Source of the DNA: Saccharibacillus qingshengii
GTDB lineage: Bacteria > Bacillota > Bacilli > Paenibacillales > Paenibacillaceae
Assembly: GCF_013185195.1 (NCBI RefSeq)
Contig: NZ_JAAZWC010000003.1
Span: 186,001 to 250,000, forward strand
DNA length: 64,000 bases
Direction of reading: 5' to 3'
Each line of letters starts with the position of its first letter. The stretch's first letter is position 1. This document shows positions 27,325 through 37,959 of the stretch, piece after piece. Below the pieces are notes generated by a model that did not search any database, was not told the origin of the DNA, and was given only the letters and a program-made list of their open reading frames with translations. A program made the position numbers and the translations under genes.

Positions 27325-27438
27325 GCATGCCCGCGGTTGAGCGGATTAGGGCTTTTTGTCGGATCGCGCGGACTTTGGTTTAAAGAGCGGATCGGGCATT
27401 GAAAAAAATGTCGAAAAAAGCGGAATAGTTCGAATTTT

Positions 27439-27453
27439 AAGAAAGCGTTTCAA
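27439..27453 (+). promoter_or_regulatory. cre-like site (CcpA) upstream of sucC
   Basis: The core GAAAGCGTTTC at 27441-27451 resembles the catabolite-responsive element TGAAANCGNTTNCA. It lies where the -35 region of the sucC promoter should be. CcpA control of the TCA cycle is common in Bacillales; its use here is inferred. Confidence 0.5.
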
Positions 27454-27478
27454 TTTTGATTGTCACTCGTGCTATAAT
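27448..27478 (+). promoter_or_regulatory. Probable sucCD promoter
   Basis: TATAAT is at 27473-27478. The -35 region is poor (TTTCAA or TTCAAT at about 27448-27454) and overlaps the cre-like site. The leader to sucC is about 65 nt and contains a weak hairpin. Confidence 0.45.
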
Positions 27479-27547
27479 GATTGAGGTTGTACTTTTTCTG
27501 CCTGGCAACCCGCCTGGTGCGAGCCAATTTGATAGGAGGATTCACAC

Positions 27548-28708
27548 ATGAATATCCATGAATATCAAGGCAAAGAAGTTTTGCAGCAGTACGGAGTTTC
27601 CGTGCCGCGCGGTAAAGTGGCGTTCAGTGCGGCGGAAGCCGTTGACGCAGCCCGCGAGCTCGGAAGTCCAGTCGTCGTCGTTAAGGCGCAGATCCACGCG
27701 GGCGGACGAGGCAAGGCCGGAGGGGTCAAGATCGCCAAAAGTCTGGATGAAGTGCGGACCTACGCCGAAGAATTGATCGGCAAGGTGCTCGTGACCCATC
27801 AGACAGGTCCGGAAGGCAAAGAGATCAAGCGGCTTCTCATTGAAGAAGGCTGCGATATCAAGAAAGAGTATTATATTGGCGTCGTCGTGGACCGGGGAAC
27901 CGGCAGCGTCGTGCTGATGGCTTCGGAAGAAGGCGGAACGGAGATCGAAGAAGTGGCGGCCAAGTCGCCCGAGAAGATCTTCCGTGAAGTGGTCGACCCG
28001 GCTGTCGGTTTGCAGACGTTCCAGGCCCGTCGTCTGGCGTATGCGATCAATATTCCGAAAGAGCTCGTCAACAAAGCGGCGAAGTTCATGCTGGCGCTGT
28101 ACGAAGCGTTCATTGACAAAGACTGCTCGATCGCCGAGATCAATCCTTTGGTCGTGACCGGCGGCGGCGACGTGATGGCGCTCGATGCCAAGCTCAACTT
28201 CGATTCCAACGCCCTGTTCCGCCACAAAGACATTTTGGCGCTGCGCGATCTGGATGAAGAAGACGAGAAAGAAATCGCGGCGTCCAAGTTCGACCTGAGT
28301 TATATTGCGCTGGACGGCAATATCGGCTGTATGGTTAACGGTGCGGGCCTGGCCATGGCCACCATGGATATTATCAAATACTACGGCGGCGAACCCGCCA
28401 ACTTCCTGGACGTAGGGGGCGGTGCAACGAAGGAAAAGGTAACCGAAGCCTTCAAGATCATTTTGTCCGATCCCGAGGTCAAAGGCATCTTCATCAATAT
28501 TTTCGGAGGCATTATGCGCTGCGACGTCATTGCGGACGGTGTAGTTGAAGCCGCGAAGCAGATCAAGCTGGACAAGCCGCTTGTCGTGCGTCTGGAAGGC
28601 ACGAACGTTGAGCTGGGCAAGAAAATCTTGAACGAATCGGGACTGAATATCGTCTCGGCGGACTCGATGGCCGACGGCGCACAGCGAATCGTTGAGCTGG
28701 TCCGTTAA
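27548..28708 (+). CDS. sucC: Succinyl-CoA synthetase beta subunit
   Basis: The beta subunit of the TCA-cycle succinyl-CoA synthetase holds the ATP-grasp nucleotide-binding domain. The 386-residue protein starts [17 protein letters not shown]. It has the Gly-rich [15 protein letters not shown] loop, [24 protein letters not shown], and the C-terminal [15 protein letters not shown]. It is paired with sucD 87 bp downstream, so they form a two-gene unit with their own promoter. Confidence 0.98.
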   Translation: MNIHEYQGKEVLQQYGVSVPRGKVAFSAAEAVDAARELGSPVVVVKAQIHAGGRGKAGGVKIAKSLDEVRTYAEELIGKVLVTHQTGPEGKEIKRLLIEEGCDIKKEYYIGVVVDRGTGSVVLMASEEGGTEIEEVAAKSPEKIFREVVDPAVGLQTFQARRLAYAINIPKELVNKAAKFMLALYEAFIDKDCSIAEINPLVVTGGGDVMALDAKLNFDSNALFRHKDILALRDLDEEDEKEIAASKFDLSYIALDGNIGCMVNGAGLAMATMDIIKYYGGEPANFLDVGGGATKEKVTEAFKIILSDPEVKGIFINIFGGIMRCDVIADGVVEAAKQIKLDKPLVVRLEGTNVELGKKILNESGLNIVSADSMADGAQRIVELVR

Positions 28709-28795
28709 TACGGACTAAGCGCTTAACGCGCAGGACTTTAATTCCTTGGGCTTCAGCTTCGCAAACCGAATTTATACGGAGGATGTGGATCGGAC

Positions 28796-29725
28796 ATGAG
28801 TATTCTGGTGGATAAAAATACGAAGGTCATTACACAGGGCATTACGGGCGAGACAGGGCTTTTCCATACCAAAGGCGCCCTCGAATACGGCACTCAAATG
28901 GTCGGCGGCGTAACGCCGGGCAAAGGCGGTACCGATATCGAGATCACCTTGGAGAACGGCAGCACCGTTAAACTGCCGGTCTTCAACACGGTCAACGACG
29001 CGGTAAAAGCCACGGGTGCTACGGCGAGCGTCATTTACGTTCCGCCGGCATTCGCCGCGGATTCCATTCTGGAAGCGGTCGACGCCGAGCTTGAATTGGT
29101 CATCTGTATCACGGAAGGCATTCCGGTACTGGATATGGTCAAGGTCAAGCGTTACATGGAAGGCAAAAAGACGATCCTGATCGGGCCGAACTGCCCGGGC
29201 GTCATTACGCCGGAAGCCTGCAAAATCGGCATTATGCCGGGCTATATCCACAAAGCCGGCAAAGTGGGCGTCGTTTCCCGCAGCGGAACGCTGACGTATG
29301 AAGCGGTACACCAGCTGACGACGCGCGGTATCGGCCAGTCGACTGCGGTCGGCATTGGCGGAGACCCGGTCAAAGGTTCGGAGTTCATCGACATTCTGAA
29401 GATGTTCAACGATGACGAAGGCACGCAGGCCGTTGTCATGATCGGCGAAATCGGCGGTACGGCGGAAGAAGAAGCAGCCGAATGGGTGAAAGCCAATATG
29501 ACCAAACCGGTCGTAGGCTTCATCGGCGGCGCTACCGCGCCTGAAGGCAAACGCATGGGCCATGCCGGCGCGATCATCTCGGGCGGCAAAGGTACGGCAG
29601 CCGAAAAAATCGCCAAGTTGGAAGAATGCGGCATTCGCGTTGCTCCGACTCCGGCCGAAATGGGCGCGACTCTTGTAGCCGTACTCGAAGAACGCGGTGT
29701 GCTGGAGACGTTCACGGCAGGTTGA
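28796..29725 (+). CDS. sucD: Succinyl-CoA synthetase alpha subunit
   Basis: The alpha subunit binds CoA and carries the phosphohistidine. The 309-residue protein begins [20 protein letters not shown] and has the CoA-binding region [22 protein letters not shown], and the phosphorylated His in GRKMGHAGAI-like [18 protein letters not shown] follows ACGGAGGATG. A very strong terminator closes the unit. Confidence 0.98.
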   Translation: MSILVDKNTKVITQGITGETGLFHTKGALEYGTQMVGGVTPGKGGTDIEITLENGSTVKLPVFNTVNDAVKATGATASVIYVPPAFAADSILEAVDAELELVICITEGIPVLDMVKVKRYMEGKKTILIGPNCPGVITPEACKIGIMPGYIHKAGKVGVVSRSGTLTYEAVHQLTTRGIGQSTAVGIGGDPVKGSEFIDILKMFNDDEGTQAVVMIGEIGGTAEEEAAEWVKANMTKPVVGFIGGATAPEGKRMGHAGAIISGGKGTAAEKIAKLEECGIRVAPTPAEMGATLVAVLEERGVLETFTAG

Positions 29726-29783
29726 TCGACGTGGCATTTGCGGTCCAAGCCACATGAACCTTAAATAGTAATCAAAACAAGGC

Positions 29784-29827
29784 AGGCAGCCTTTCTTTCC
29801 CTATGGGAAGAAAGGCTGCCTTTTTTT
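29784..29827 (+). terminator. Strong intrinsic terminator after sucD
   Basis: AGGCAGCCTTTCTT pairs with AAGAAAGGCTGCCT, with further pairing toward the loop, and a T7 tract follows. Confidence 0.95.
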
Positions 29828-29862
29828 GCTTTTGCCAAATCACTCAAGGAGGATGAATATCC

Positions 29863-30990
29863 ATGATCCGGCAGCCCTTGCCCGAAGCTTTATGGTTGAT
29901 GGCACTTCACGAAACGAAAGGAATCGGCTGGCAGAGCCTTTACAGTTTGGTAAGAATCGTTTCCAGGCAGCAGATTCCTTATGATCGGCTGTTTGGAATG
30001 ACCGAACGGGAATGGATCGCGTTGGGAGCGGACAGTAAATCCGCGCTCGCCGCGGGACAGCTGAATATAGGCTTGGCCCATGACCGTGCCCTGCAGTTGG
30101 AGAAGCTCGGGATCGAGCCGATTTCTTTTTACGATGACGCTTATCCTACTTTAATGAAGGAAACCGCCAAACCTCCCTGGATCCTGTACACGGTCGGAAG
30201 GCGGGAACTTCTGCATGAATTCGGAATCGCTATCGTGGGTACGCGCGCTCCGACCTCCTACGGGAAAATCGTCTGCGAACGGATTGCCGGGTCGTTGGCG
30301 GAGCAGGGTGTATGCCTGGTAAGCGGGATGGCACGGGGGATAGACGGCTGCTGCCACCGGGAAGCGTTGAAGCGCGGAGGGGCGACTATTGCGGTACTTG
30401 GTGCGGGTCCCGATATCGCCTATCCGCCGGAACACCGGCAGCTTCACCGCGATATTGCCGAGCAGGGGCTGATCGTTTCGGAATTCCCGCCGGGCACGCG
30501 CCCTTCTCCGGGATTGTTTCCGCTGCGCAACCGGATCATCGCCGGTTTGTCGCGCGGGGTGCTGATTGTGGAGGCGGCCGAGAAAAGCGGCTCGCTGATT
30601 ACGGCCGATTATGCACTCGAAGCCTGCCGCGACGTCTTCGCTGTGCCGGGTCCCGTCACTTCGCCGAAAAGCGCAGGAACTTTTGAATTGATCAAAAACG
30701 GAGCAAAACCTTGTGGCAGCGCGGATCACATTTTGGAAGAGTATGCGCATTTGTTCATTCCGTCCGCGCAGCGCCCTGCAAAAAAAGAGAGACATGAAAA
30801 ATTGACAAAAGAGGAGCGGAAGATATACGTTATATTGGAGCAAGGGGATGCCAGCATCGACGAGCTGCAGCGGAAGACGTCGTGGGACTTTGGACTTTTA
30901 CATTCCGTTCTGCTATCGTTAATCATAAAAAGCCAGGTAAGGTCGCTCTCCGGTGCCGTTTATACATGGGTAGGAGAACCGAACGGCTAA
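29863..30990 (+). CDS. dprA: DNA-processing protein DprA (Smf)
   Basis: DprA loads RecA on incoming single-stranded DNA during transformation. The 375-residue protein has an N-terminal SAM-like region, a Rossmann-like core with VGTRAPTSYGKIVCE, SGMARGIDGCCHREAL, GAGPDIAYPPEH, FPLRNRIIAGLS and GSLITADYALEACRDVFAVPG-type motifs, and a C-terminal winged-helix domain (from about 310). It is longer than the roughly 297-residue B. subtilis form, and the C-terminal domain accounts for the difference. It precedes topA, the usual order. Confidence 0.96.
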   Translation: MIRQPLPEALWLMALHETKGIGWQSLYSLVRIVSRQQIPYDRLFGMTEREWIALGADSKSALAAGQLNIGLAHDRALQLEKLGIEPISFYDDAYPTLMKETAKPPWILYTVGRRELLHEFGIAIVGTRAPTSYGKIVCERIAGSLAEQGVCLVSGMARGIDGCCHREALKRGGATIAVLGAGPDIAYPPEHRQLHRDIAEQGLIVSEFPPGTRPSPGLFPLRNRIIAGLSRGVLIVEAAEKSGSLITADYALEACRDVFAVPGPVTSPKSAGTFELIKNGAKPCGSADHILEEYAHLFIPSAQRPAKKERHEKLTKEERKIYVILEQGDASIDELQRKTSWDFGLLHSVLLSLIIKSQVRSLSGAVYTWVGEPNG

Positions 30991-31104
30991 CTCCGACCCT
31001 AAATCTATCCAACATTCATCAACGCAATATCCGAAGAAACGTCGCGGTTCAGGACATGAGGTCCGAAAAGCCGCGCTTGCACAACCTGAGAGGAGGACGA
31101 ACCT

Positions 31105-33204
31105 ATGGCGGATGCGCTCGTCATCGTGGAATCGCCCGCAAAGGCAAAAACGATCGGCAAGTACTTAGGCAGTAAATTTATCGTTAAAGCTTCTATGGGA
31201 CACATCCGGGATCTTCCAAAAAGCCAAATTGGCGTCGAGGTCGAGAACGAATTCAATCCAAAATACATTACGATACGCGGCAAAGGTTCTATCCTTAAAG
31301 AACTGAAAGACGCCAGCAAAAAAGTGAAAAAAGTGTATCTCGCGGCCGACCCCGATCGTGAAGGGGAAGCAATTGCCTGGCATCTGGCGCACGCGCTCGA
31401 TTTGGACAATACGCAGGACTGCCGAGTCGTCTTCAACGAAATCACCAAACAGGCGGTCAAAGATGCGTTCAAGACGCCAAGACCCATTAATATGGATCTG
31501 GTTAACGCCCAGCAGGCCCGCCGCATTTTGGACCGGCTGGTCGGCTACAAGATCAGTCCGCTGCTGTGGAAAAAAGTCAAAAAAGGACTGTCCGCCGGAC
31601 GTGTACAATCCGTGGCCGTCAAATTGATCATTGACCGTGAAAACGAGATTTCGGAATTCACGCCGGAAGAATACTGGAGCATTACGGCCAAATTGGCTGT
31701 GAAAGGCAACGAATTCGAAGCCAAGTTCCACCAATTGGACGGCAGCAAGAAAGAACTGCACAGCGAGCAGGAAGTGCAGGAAGTCATGGCCGTTTTCAAA
31801 GGGAAAGACTTTACGGTAAGCGAAGTCAAGGAAAGAGAACGCCAGCGGAATCCTTCGCCGCCGTTCACTACAAGTTCGCTGCAGCAGGAAGCCGCGCGCA
31901 AGCTGAACTTCCGTGCAGCCAAGACCATGTCGGTAGCCCAGCAGCTGTACGAAGGGATCGACTTGGGCAAAGAAGGAACCGTCGGTCTGATTACGTATAT
32001 GCGTACCGACTCTACCCGGATCGCAGGCAGCGCCCAGGAAGAAGCCAAAGCGTTTATCACCGAACGGTACGGAGCGGAATTCTCGCCGGAAACGCCGCGT
32101 CAATATTCCAAAAAGTCCGCAGGCTCGCAGGATGCGCACGAAGCGGTTCGTCCGACTTCGATGGATCGCGATCCCGAATCGGTAAAAGCATCGATGAGCC
32201 GCGATCAGTTCCGGTTGTACAAGTTGATCTGGGAACGTTTCGTGGCCAGTCAGATGTCGTCGGCAGTGCTCGATACGCTGTCGGTGGACATTGCCGCGGG
32301 CAGCGCGACTTTCCGGGCGGTAGGCTCGAAAGTCCGGTTCCAGGGTTTCATGAAAGTCTATGTGGAAGGCAACGACGACGGCAGCGTGGAAGAAGACAAA
32401 TTCCTGCCGGCACTTGCGAAAGGCGACAAACTCGAAAACAAAGAGATCGAGCCGAAACAGCATTTTACGCAGCCGCCGCCAAGATATACGGAAGCGCGCC
32501 TGGTTAAAACGCTGGAAGAGCTGGGAATCGGACGTCCGAGTACGTATGCCCCTACTTTGGAAACCATCCAAAAACGCGGTTACGTCGCCATCGAAGAAAA
32601 GAAATTCATGCCGACGGAACTCGGAGAGCTGATCAACGAGCAGATGGAACAATTTTTCCCGGAAATTCTGGATGCCGAGTTCACCGCGCACATGGAAGAA
32701 AGTCTTGACCATGTAGAAGACGGCGAAGAACAATGGGTTCGGGTTCTGCAGGAATTCTACGGTACGTTCGAGAAACGTCTCGAATTTGCCGAAGAAGAAA
32801 TGAAAGAAATCGAAATTCAGGATGAAGTTTCGGATGAAGTGTGCGACAAATGCGGCAAACCGATGGTGTACAAAATGGGACGGTTCGGCAAGTTCCTGGC
32901 TTGTTCCGGTTTCCCGGACTGCCGCAATACACGCCCAATCATCAAAAATATCGGCGTGACTTGTCCAAAATGCAAAGAAGGACATGTAGTGGAACGCCGC
33001 AGTAAAAAAGGGCGTATATTCTATGGCTGCGACCAGTATCCGGAATGCGATTTCGTTTCGTGGGATCGTCCTTCGGCGAAGCCTTGTCCGGTATGCAGTT
33101 CGCTGATGGTCGAAAAACGCAGCAAACAGGGAACAAAGCTTCAATGTACGTCGTGCGATCATACGGAAGTGCTTGAAGACAGCGAAGACGCGGCGGAAGT
33201 TTAA
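31105..33204 (+). CDS. topA: DNA topoisomerase I
   Basis: Type IA topoisomerase relaxes negative supercoils. The 699-residue protein has the N-terminal Toprim domain ([20 protein letters not shown]; acidic [12 protein letters not shown]) and the catalytic Tyr in [14 protein letters not shown] near residue 297. Three C-terminal Cys4 zinc ribbons start at [20 protein letters not shown] and [10 protein letters not shown]. The ATG follows GAGAGGAGG. It starts the topA-trmFO-hslVU series. Confidence 0.98.
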   Translation: MADALVIVESPAKAKTIGKYLGSKFIVKASMGHIRDLPKSQIGVEVENEFNPKYITIRGKGSILKELKDASKKVKKVYLAADPDREGEAIAWHLAHALDLDNTQDCRVVFNEITKQAVKDAFKTPRPINMDLVNAQQARRILDRLVGYKISPLLWKKVKKGLSAGRVQSVAVKLIIDRENEISEFTPEEYWSITAKLAVKGNEFEAKFHQLDGSKKELHSEQEVQEVMAVFKGKDFTVSEVKERERQRNPSPPFTTSSLQQEAARKLNFRAAKTMSVAQQLYEGIDLGKEGTVGLITYMRTDSTRIAGSAQEEAKAFITERYGAEFSPETPRQYSKKSAGSQDAHEAVRPTSMDRDPESVKASMSRDQFRLYKLIWERFVASQMSSAVLDTLSVDIAAGSATFRAVGSKVRFQGFMKVYVEGNDDGSVEEDKFLPALAKGDKLENKEIEPKQHFTQPPPRYTEARLVKTLEELGIGRPSTYAPTLETIQKRGYVAIEEKKFMPTELGELINEQMEQFFPEILDAEFTAHMEESLDHVEDGEEQWVRVLQEFYGTFEKRLEFAEEEMKEIEIQDEVSDEVCDKCGKPMVYKMGRFGKFLACSGFPDCRNTRPIIKNIGVTCPKCKEGHVVERRSKKGRIFYGCDQYPECDFVSWDRPSAKPCPVCSSLMVEKRSKQGTKLQCTSCDHTEVLEDSEDAAEV

Positions 33205-33221
33205 TATAGGGGGAACATGAA

Positions 33222-34556
33222 GTGAGCAGCAATCAACGGGTAACGGTTATCGGAGCGGGACTGGCGGGAAGCGAGGCGGCTTGGCAGATTGCCAGCCGCG
33301 GCGTTCCGGTTACGCTTTACGAGATGCGGCCGAAAGTGAAAACTCCGGCGCATCATACTTCTTATTTTGCGGAGCTGGTCTGCAGCAACTCGCTGCGGGC
33401 GAACGGCTTTACGGGAGCGGTCGGCGTATTGAAAGAAGAAATGCGCCGGCTCGACTCGCTGGTTCTCGGGAAAGCGGACGCAAGTGCCGTTCCCGCGGGC
33501 GGCGCTTTGGCTGTCGACCGCGATCTTTTTTCGGGGGGGATTACCCAGGCGCTAAAAGAACATCCGCTGGTGGATGTGCGCGAAGAAGAAGTAACCGAGA
33601 TTCCGGAAGACGGCATTACGGTTATCGCGACCGGCCCTTTGACTTCGCCTTCCCTGTCGACACAGATTCGGAACTTTATGGGTGAAGAGTATTTTTACTT
33701 TTATGACGCGGCTGCGCCGATCATCGAGAAAGATTCGATCGATATGGACAAAGTTTATCTGGCTTCCCGCTACGATAAAGGAGAAGCGGCTTACCTCAAC
33801 TGCCCGATGACCGAAGAAGAATTCGATCGCTTTTACGAAGCGCTGATTACGGCGGAAAAAGCGGAGTTGAAAGAGTTCGAAAAAGAAATCTATTTCGAAG
33901 GCTGCATGCCGATCGAAGTCATGATGCAAAGAGGTCGGCAGACCGCTTTGTTCGGTCCGATGAAGCCGGTTGGACTGCCGGATCCCCGCACCGGCAAAAA
34001 TCCGTTTGCCGTGGTGCAGCTGCGGCAGGACAATGCGGCGGGTACGCTCTACAATCTGGTCGGTTTCCAGACGCATCTGAAGTGGGGCGAACAAAAACGG
34101 GTATTCCGGATGATTCCGGGTCTGGAGAACGTGGACATTGTGCGCTACGGGGTGATGCACCGCAATACGTTCATCAATTCGCCGAAGCTGTTGGAACCTA
34201 CCTATCAGTGCAAAAACAAACCGAATCTGTTTTTTGCAGGGCAGATGACCGGCGTGGAAGGCTACGTCGAATCGGCGGCGTCGGGTCTGATTGCGGGAAT
34301 CAATGCGGCACATCTGGCCCTTGGCCGTGAGCCGATCGTTTTCCCGGAAGCAACGACGCTTGGCGGAATGGCGCGTTATATCACGACAGCCGATCCGGAT
34401 CATTTCCAGCCGATGAACGCCAATTTTGGACTGCTGCCGAAACCGGAACAGAAAATCCGCAACAAAAAAGAAAAAAACGAAGCTCTGGCCATGCGCGCAC
34501 TCGACTCGCTGACGGCTTTTATAGCGGAACATTCGCTGCACGCCGTCCGCGGTTGA
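33222..34556 (+). CDS. trmFO: Methylenetetrahydrofolate-tRNA-(uracil54-C5)-methyltransferase TrmFO (Gid)
   Basis: TrmFO makes m5U54 in tRNA using folate and FAD. The 444-residue protein starts (GTG) [21 protein letters not shown], the dinucleotide-binding motif. It contains the [20 protein letters not shown] block and the C-terminal [18 protein letters not shown]. It lies 17 bp after topA. In B. subtilis the recombinase gene codV comes next; here hslV follows directly. Confidence 0.97.
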   Translation: MSSNQRVTVIGAGLAGSEAAWQIASRGVPVTLYEMRPKVKTPAHHTSYFAELVCSNSLRANGFTGAVGVLKEEMRRLDSLVLGKADASAVPAGGALAVDRDLFSGGITQALKEHPLVDVREEEVTEIPEDGITVIATGPLTSPSLSTQIRNFMGEEYFYFYDAAAPIIEKDSIDMDKVYLASRYDKGEAAYLNCPMTEEEFDRFYEALITAEKAELKEFEKEIYFEGCMPIEVMMQRGRQTALFGPMKPVGLPDPRTGKNPFAVVQLRQDNAAGTLYNLVGFQTHLKWGEQKRVFRMIPGLENVDIVRYGVMHRNTFINSPKLLEPTYQCKNKPNLFFAGQMTGVEGYVESAASGLIAGINAAHLALGREPIVFPEATTLGGMARYITTADPDHFQPMNANFGLLPKPEQKIRNKKEKNEALAMRALDSLTAFIAEHSLHAVRG

Positions 34557-34583
34557 TCGCGCCGCAGAAAGAGGAGGATCACG

Positions 34584-35123
34584 ATGGAAATTTCGTTTCA
34601 CGCGACGACCATTTGCGCAGTGCGCAAAAACGGTAAAGCGGCCATAGCCGGCGACGGCCAGGTAACCATGGGACAGAACGTCATCATGAAGCAGCATGCG
34701 AAAAAAGTGCGCAGATTGTACCGCGGTCAAGTGTTGGCCGGATTCGCCGGCTCTGTCGGAGATGCGATCACTTTGTTCGAAAAATTCGAAGGTAAACTGG
34801 AAGAGCATCAAGGCAATCTGCAGCGTGCAGCCGTCGAACTGGTCAAAGAATGGCGTACCGACCAGATGCTGCGCAAGCTTGAAGCCCTGATGATCGTTAT
34901 GGATAAAGACGGCATGCTGCTGATTTCGGGCAACGGAGAGATTATCGAGCCGGACGACGATATTATCGCAATCGGTTCGGGAGGCAACTTCGCTTTGTCC
35001 GCAGCAAGAGCACTCAAGCGTCATGCGGATCTGGAAGCCAAAGAGATCGCTTTTGAATCGTTGAAAGTCGCGGCCGAGATTTGTGTCTATACGAACGATA
35101 ATATTATTGTCGAAGAACTTTAA
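34584..35123 (+). CDS. hslV: ATP-dependent protease peptidase subunit HslV (ClpQ/CodW)
   Basis: HslV is the proteasome-like peptidase paired with HslU. The 179-residue protein aligns along its length with B. subtilis CodW ([55 protein letters not shown]). The N-terminus reads [13 protein letters not shown]. Thus there is no Thr or Ser right after Met1: the E. coli-type Thr1 is replaced by an extension, and the CodW Ser position is shifted. ATG follows GAGGAGG; there is no other plausible start. Confidence 0.95.
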   Translation: MEISFHATTICAVRKNGKAAIAGDGQVTMGQNVIMKQHAKKVRRLYRGQVLAGFAGSVGDAITLFEKFEGKLEEHQGNLQRAAVELVKEWRTDQMLRKLEALMIVMDKDGMLLISGNGEIIEPDDDIIAIGSGGNFALSAARALKRHADLEAKEIAFESLKVAAEICVYTNDNIIVEEL

Positions 35124-35213
35124 TGCCAATTACAGGTGGGTACGTCCGTTTCTACAAAGTCCGGCAGCGGACGAACGAAGCGGCGTATAGACCAAGGAGT
35201 GGAGGGTATGGTC

Positions 35214-36623
35214 ATGAAAAACGAAGCCCTGACACCGCGTGAAATCGTGTCGGAACTGGACAAGTACATCGTAGGACAGAAGAATGCGAAACGTTCGGTA
35301 GCCGTTGCCCTGCGCAACCGATATCGCCGCAGCCTGCTGTCCGAAGAAGCTCGTGACGAAGTCGTGCCGAAAAACATCCTCATGATTGGACCTACGGGCG
35401 TCGGCAAAACGGAAATTGCACGCCGGCTGGCAAAGCTGGTAGGCGCGCCTTTTATCAAAGTCGAAGCAACCAAATTCACGGAAGTGGGTTATGTCGGCCG
35501 TGACGTGGAATCGATGGTTCGCGATCTGGTCGAAACTTCGATCCGGATGGTCAAAGCGGAACGTACGGAAAAAGTGAAAGACCGTGCGGAAGAGATGGCC
35601 AACGAACGGATCGTCGAAATTCTCGCACCGGCTTCCAAATCTTCATCTTCCCAGCGCAACCCGTTCGAAATGCTGTTTGGAGGCCAGGGCAAAACGCCTT
35701 CCGAACCCGAACCGGAGAAAACGCGTTATGAAGAAGGCACGCTCAGCGAACGCCGCCGGAAGATTCGTTTTGAGCTGCTTGCCGGAAAACTCGAAGACGA
35801 TGTGATCGAGATCGATGTCGAAGATGCGATGCCGAATATGTTCGATATGCTGGCCGGGCAAGGAAACGACCAGATGGGCATGAATATTCAGGAAATGCTC
35901 GGGAACTTCATGCCCAAGCGGAGCAAACGCCGCAAGCTTCCGATCCGAGAAGCCCGTAAAGCCCTGACCCAGGAAGAAGCATCGAAGCTGATCGACATGG
36001 ACGACGTGAATCAGGAAGCGGTACGCCGGGCCGAACAGGCCGGAATCATCTTTATCGATGAGATCGACAAAGTCGCCGGCGGAGGCCGGGGCCACGGTCC
36101 GGATATCTCCCGCGAAGGCGTGCAACGGGACATCCTTCCCATTGTGGAAGGATCGACGGTTGTGACGAAGTACGGTCCTGTCAAAACGGATTACGTTCTG
36201 TTTATCGCGGCCGGCGCTTTCCACGTGTCCAAACCTTCGGATTTGATTCCGGAACTTCAAGGCCGCTTCCCGATTCGGGTAGAGCTGGAGAGTTTGACGC
36301 TGGAAGATTTCATCGCCATTTTGACCGAACCTCAGAATGCTTTGACCAAACAGTATGTGAATCTGCTGCAAACCGAAAATATCGAAATTTCGTTCTCGGC
36401 GGAAGCGATTCACGAAATCGCCAGTATCGCCGCTTCCGTGAATCAGAATACGGAAAATATCGGTGCGCGCCGTCTGCATACCATTTTGGAAAAGCTGCTT
36501 GAAGATTTGTCGTTCGAAGCTCCGGAACTGAATCTTGAGCAGATGACGATTACGCCAGAATATGTTCGGGAGAAATTGTCCGATATCGCGCAGGACCGCG
36601 ATTTGAGCCAATACATCCTGTAG
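35214..36623 (+). CDS. hslU: ATP-dependent protease ATPase subunit HslU (ClpY)
   Basis: HslU is the AAA+ unfoldase for HslV. The protein is 469 residues from ATG 35214; an alternative ATG two codons earlier at 35208 is equally well placed for ribosome binding. It opens [22 protein letters not shown] and has Walker [10 protein letters not shown], the pore motif [15 protein letters not shown], an I-domain (about 110-240), Walker [14 protein letters not shown], and the conserved C-terminus ending SQYIL that docks into HslV. The 5' start near 35136 is unlikely. In B. subtilis codY follows; here there is a terminator instead. Confidence 0.97.
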   Translation: MKNEALTPREIVSELDKYIVGQKNAKRSVAVALRNRYRRSLLSEEARDEVVPKNILMIGPTGVGKTEIARRLAKLVGAPFIKVEATKFTEVGYVGRDVESMVRDLVETSIRMVKAERTEKVKDRAEEMANERIVEILAPASKSSSSQRNPFEMLFGGQGKTPSEPEPEKTRYEEGTLSERRRKIRFELLAGKLEDDVIEIDVEDAMPNMFDMLAGQGNDQMGMNIQEMLGNFMPKRSKRRKLPIREARKALTQEEASKLIDMDDVNQEAVRRAEQAGIIFIDEIDKVAGGGRGHGPDISREGVQRDILPIVEGSTVVTKYGPVKTDYVLFIAAGAFHVSKPSDLIPELQGRFPIRVELESLTLEDFIAILTEPQNALTKQYVNLLQTENIEISFSAEAIHEIASIAASVNQNTENIGARRLHTILEKLLEDLSFEAPELNLEQMTITPEYVREKLSDIAQDRDLSQYIL

Positions 36624-36756
36624 AGGCGGACCTTTCATTTTATATTTTTGAAATGGAAGAAATATGGAGCGGTACCGTTTTGGGCGGCGTATACGCGTTG
36701 TAAGCCTATTCATTTTTGCTATCGGACGCCGCTTGCTTAGGATTGATTAAAATAAG

Positions 36757-36798
36757 AAAAAGCCCTGTCTTCCAACCATGGAAAGATAGGGCTTTTTT
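36757..36798 (+). terminator. Intrinsic terminator after hslU
   Basis: AAAAAGCCCTGTCTTCC pairs with GGAAAGATAGGGCTTTTTT (one wobble, one bulge). The symmetry with A and T runs suggests it could act in both directions. Confidence 0.88.
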
Positions 36799-36934
36799 CT
36801 CATTGTTTTATAGGTCCAACTCGAAGAAACTTAGATTAGACATTATTAAGTTTATAACGACAGACATATTGCGGTTTTAAAGCAATAAGTACAAGTTCAT
36901 ACACCAAATATCGGCAGTACGGGCAAAAAAACAA

Positions 36935-36970
36935 TAGTTTAGTCGAAGTTAATTTTGTATAATTTATAAT
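36935..36970 (+). promoter_or_regulatory. Putative fla/che operon promoter
   Basis: Two TATAAT boxes (36958-36963 and 36965-36970) are about 60 bp ahead of flgB. The matching -35 elements are weak, which suggests a need for an activator or a different sigma factor. I found no good sigma-D site on this strand here. Confidence 0.4.
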
Positions 36971-37004
36971 ACGCACAAGTTTTTAATACGCACAAGTTTT
37001 TAAT
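36971..37004 (+). repeat. 17-bp tandem repeat in the flgB leader
   Basis: ACGCACAAGTTTTTAAT occurs twice in perfect tandem (36971-36987 and 36988-37004), directly after the second TATAAT and before the flgB ribosome site. Confidence 0.9.
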
Positions 37005-37023
37005 ACCTAAAGGAGTGGAATCG

Positions 37024-37431
37024 ATGAATATCCTGAACGACACCGGTTTTAACCGCCTGCGCAGCGCGATCGATGCTTCGAACACAAGGCAGCAGGTCGT
37101 TTCCAACAACATTGCCAATGCGGATACGCCTTATTTCAAGCGTTCCGAAGTATCCTTTGAGAGCCTGCTTCAGTCGGAGATGAACGGTGTAAGTTCGATT
37201 AAAGGGCGTATGGCAAGTTCGCGTCATATTGCAATCGGTTCTTCGGGTTCCATTCCTACCGCGCGCATTACCAGCGACAACAGTACGGCGATGAACAACA
37301 ACAAGAACAATGTGGATATCGATAGCGAAATGACATCTCTTGCCGAAAACCAGCTGCGGTATAACACGTACATCGAAGAAGTGAATCATCAAATCAAAAT
37401 GATGCGTACAGCGCTGGGAGGCAACGGATAA
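37024..37431 (+). CDS. flgB: Flagellar basal-body rod protein FlgB
   Basis: FlgB is a proximal rod subunit exported by the flagellar machinery. The 135-residue protein has the N-terminal rod signature QQVVSNNIANADTPYFKRSEV and a C-terminal helix (ENQLRYNTYIEEVNHQIKMM). ATG 37024 has AAAGGAGTGG at a good distance; a GTG three codons earlier is within that site. It is the first gene of the fla/che operon and is followed by flgC after 2 bp. Confidence 0.97.
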   Translation: MNILNDTGFNRLRSAIDASNTRQQVVSNNIANADTPYFKRSEVSFESLLQSEMNGVSSIKGRMASSRHIAIGSSGSIPTARITSDNSTAMNNNKNNVDIDSEMTSLAENQLRYNTYIEEVNHQIKMMRTALGGNG

Positions 37432-37433
37432 TT

Positions 37434-37886
37434 ATGAGAATCAGCAGCGGTTTTGATGTTAACGCATCGGCTCTTACAGCACAGCGTCTTCGGATGGATA
37501 TCATCTCGTCGAACATTGCGAATGCCGATTCGACACGTGCCCAAGTGGTCGACGGTCAAGCCCAGCCTTACCGGCGTAAAGTGGCAGTCCTTTCGGAAAA
37601 CAGCCAAACGCCTTTTGCCCAGACGCTGAATTCGGCGATGAAAGGGAAAAGTTCGGCAAGCGGAGTTAAAGTAACGGCTATTCAAGAAGATCAGGAACCG
37701 TTCAAACTGGTCTATAACCCGACTCACCCGGATGCGAACACAGACGGATACGTCCAAATGCCGAATGTGGATATCGCCAAAGAAATGGTCGACATGATTT
37801 CGGCCACGCGTTCTTATGAAGCGAATGTAACGGCTCTCAATGCGACCAAGGCTATGCTTTCCAAAGCTATGCAGATCGGCAAGTAA
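37434..37886 (+). CDS. flgC: Flagellar basal-body rod protein FlgC
   Basis: This is the second proximal rod subunit, 150 residues, with LRMDIISSNIANADSTRAQ at the N-terminus and the C-terminal YEANVTALNATKAMLSKAMQIGK helix shared by rod and hook proteins. The start is two bases after the flgB stop, which suggests translational coupling. Confidence 0.97.
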   Translation: MRISSGFDVNASALTAQRLRMDIISSNIANADSTRAQVVDGQAQPYRRKVAVLSENSQTPFAQTLNSAMKGKSSASGVKVTAIQEDQEPFKLVYNPTHPDANTDGYVQMPNVDIAKEMVDMISATRSYEANVTALNATKAMLSKAMQIGK

Positions 37887-37959
37887 TGCTGCAGGAATAA
37901 ACGGATCTTTAAATTTTAAGCGGGACGCTTAAGCGGACCTAGCAGAAAGGGAGATTGCG

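Larger units (their letters stand above)
36624..37023 (+). other. 400-bp gene-free region between hslU and flgB
   Basis: No coding region is supported here. It contains the hslU terminator, an AT-rich stretch with two closely spaced TATAAT boxes, and a 17-bp tandem repeat just before the flgB ribosome site. This is the place where B. subtilis carries codY. Confidence 0.8.

Noticed and set aside
36908-36915. Perfect sigma-D -10 box (GCCGATAT) on the minus strand before flgB
   Set aside because: There is no TAAA at 14-16 bp upstream, and it points away from the flagellar genes.
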